The position numbers were made by a program, and so were the translations under genes. DNA of 64,000 nucleotides from Helianthus annuus. Taxonomy: Eukaryota; Streptophyta; Magnoliopsida; Asterales; Asteraceae. The notes under the pieces are model-generated. The model worked only from the letters and a program-made list of their open reading frames with translations, searched no databases and was not told the origin of the DNA. The stretch lies in NCBI RefSeq assembly GCF_002127325.2, contig NC_035435.2, positions 8,281,800 to 8,345,799 on the forward strand, in the 5' to 3' direction. Below, in pieces: positions 62,383 to 64,000 of this stretch. Each line of letters begins with the position of its first letter. Position 1 is the first letter of the stretch.

Positions 62383-64000
62383 GACAGCACCTCTCGGCAT
62401 CTGGATCCACAATTTCACAAATTTAAACAATATTAGGATGCATCATATAACTAGGTTTATAGTCGTCCAATTTTAGAAATTAATAATAATTAAACTTAAC
62501 AAATATATTCAAACAAATAAACTTAAAAATTGACTATACATCAACAAATGTAACAAAAACAGTGTACCTTACTTGGAGTAGGGTTATACCTGGAGTGCCT
62601 GCACGGCGCCTTTTTCTTTTGTTAGGAAGCCCATTAACCAGATGGTGTAGTGAAGTGAGAGTGGTGGTCTAACATGTGGGTAGTTTTATGTAGGTGCTAA
62701 TAATCTATCTAGAATCCTTTCACCGCAGATTTGGTTGCTTCAATATAATAGCCTAAATAGTTTGCTTTGTAAAATGATCAGCTTAAAACCATTTAGCTTT
62801 ATAAAATTTGACCAATGGGTAAAACGGCGGGCTTTTTCTTTAAAATTTGACCCAAAAAGCCCCAATTTTCATCAGAGGGTGTAAGATAGTTACATAACAC
62901 AGTTTAGTTGTATTTTTTTAACCATTTCAGCCCTAACATAAGTTATAAACGAAAATACCTTGGGGAAAGCGGTGCCTTATGTTGGATAGATTGGTACTGC
63001 AAGGTAGCCTCCAACGTCGATTCTGCCATAGCATGTCTCTCCTCCATTTCAGCGAGGAATGAAAATTAACAGAATTCATTAGACATGTTAAAGCTTCCAG
63101 TCAAATAAAAAAAAGGATCAAGTGAAGTTCAACATACCACCAAACGCACATTTGTAAGAAGTAGTATTCGAACGAAGAAACTTCAGGTGTATGTGTAGAT
63201 ACCTAGAACCCGCTGTCATATACATCACCAATCATTAAAATCAAAGAATATATACGTGAGTACAATCGTAAGAAAAAGATATGTAAGTGAAATAATACAA
63301 TAATAAGAAAAAGATAATACATTTAGTTGTGGACTTTGGAGTAATATGTGGCAGCCACCCAAATACCTGATTCTATAACTTATGAGAAACGCTTAAAAGC
63401 CAACAAGGAAAAGTGTAAACCCAACAGAGGTAGAACAAGAAGTTCGGCTATTAACATTGGGACCTCCATAAAACCGTTGAACAATATCATAACTATTGAA
63501 AAATATAGAGACACCAAGATAAACTCCACCATCATCAAGTGAATTACTAAGCAAAGTTGTAAGAAAAAATCACTGGTCGTGACTAAATCCACCAACATAA
63601 GCCGCAAAGAAACGACAAACTATGTCAGTTCAACTTGAAAATTTGAAGAAAAAAACAAACAAGAAAGGACTTTTGTAAGATACTATGCCTCAATTCCTAA
63701 TTCTAGCAACCAACTACCACAATAAAAAAGGACTCTCTTTCGTTTTAGTTTTAAACTTTCTAGAAATAAAAATAAGTAATTGATGACGGGGTGTAGCCCA
63801 AGACCAAATAAAATGACTTAAGTACATAAACGACCGAAAGGTTAAATGGTTCGAAGGTTAAAAAAGCTGTGAAATGGGGAAAAGCAATGCAGAAACAGTA
63901 GCCAGTCACATCCAGGGATTGCTTCACCAACCACAGCCACAAAAGCAACGCAGGTCTGCAGAGCACATGCTATTATCCAGGGGTCAAAAGGCTTCAACCC
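62383..64000. other. Right flank, no gene recognised
   Basis: Continues the DNA interrupted at 52852 (ACAAC target). It may be CACTA B interior or host sequence. On the minus strand, the final 100 bases can be read as a hydrophobic segment (WIIACALQTCVAFVAVV), which could be an exon edge of a membrane protein running out of the window. I do not recognise it and cannot show splice sites. No B terminus was confirmed. Confidence 0.4.

Noticed and set aside
62640..62655. GTAGTG as the right end of CACTA B
   Set aside because: No subterminal AAGTGTGGC words nearby and no TIR match beyond six bases.
63760..63966. Hydrophobic 68-codon minus frame as a membrane protein gene
   Set aside because: Too short, cut by the window edge and without splice or start evidence; mentioned only as a possibility.

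Overview
The window is nuclear DNA of a flowering plant, most likely a member of the daisy family (Asteraceae). The evidence is one intron-containing CYP706-like cytochrome P450 gene with plant splice sites, LTR retrotransposons primed by plant-type initiator-Met and Asp tRNA sites, and two retroelement types I associate with Asteraceae genomes: Sireviruses with a long extra ORF behind pol, and a small Copia-like element coding for a CCHC knuckle plus an ARID-like domain. The family assignment is inference. The sequence is about 90 percent transposable elements. The only convincing intact host gene is the P450 at 10416-12301.

Layout. 1-1055: AT-rich DNA. 1061-8755: minus-strand, non-autonomous Sirevirus-like element with two LTRs, TSD TATAG and no gag-pol, only a decayed env-like ORF. 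8756-13263: host DNA with the CYP706 gene. 13264-14516: three copies of a small inverted-repeat element, two of them fused head to head into an 800-bp palindrome. 14677-25483: plus-strand Sirevirus with 5' LTR, gag, a nonsense-broken pol and an env-like ORF; its 3' LTR is missing. 26041-27938: PIF/Harbinger-type element (TSD TTA) carrying only the Myb-like ORF. 28683-30628: long-TIR Mutator-like element with a perfect 9-bp TSD, sitting in a decayed Copia copy (to about 31935).

From 32306 onward the window is a deep nest. A CACTA-type element (B, start near 32306, rest from 51062) is interrupted by a second CACTA element (A, 32340-51058, TSD AAA). A contains hAT-type MITEs and a 10.45-kb Ty3/Tat-type retrotransposon (39094-49547, TSD CTTCC). 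To the right, in or beyond B, lies the ARID-type Copia-like element (52853-62377, minus strand, TSD ACAAC). Its ARID-like domain is split by a very young Athila-like non-autonomous element (53632-60925, TSD GTAGG).

The most interesting material is inside the retroelements. (1) The 3' region of the Tat element holds three tandem RNA-like modules of about 55 nt with one architecture: an outer stem, a CTTCG / 8-nt internal loop ending TCCA, and a short apical hairpin. Their stem sequences differ but stay complementary, which is by-eye covariation; more paired hairpins lie upstream. (2) Gag-protease and reverse transcriptase of that element are in one frame, separated by UAG-CAA-UUA, the classic plant leaky-stop context. 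(3) The same element has an antisense gene with four plausible GT-AG exons. (4) The Athila-like element carries 14 copies of a paired motif, two CACG-S3/4-CGTG arms always 9 nt apart, in LTRs and interior. (5) Four of the five LTR elements each appear saturated with a private short word. All structure and repeat statements were made by eye.
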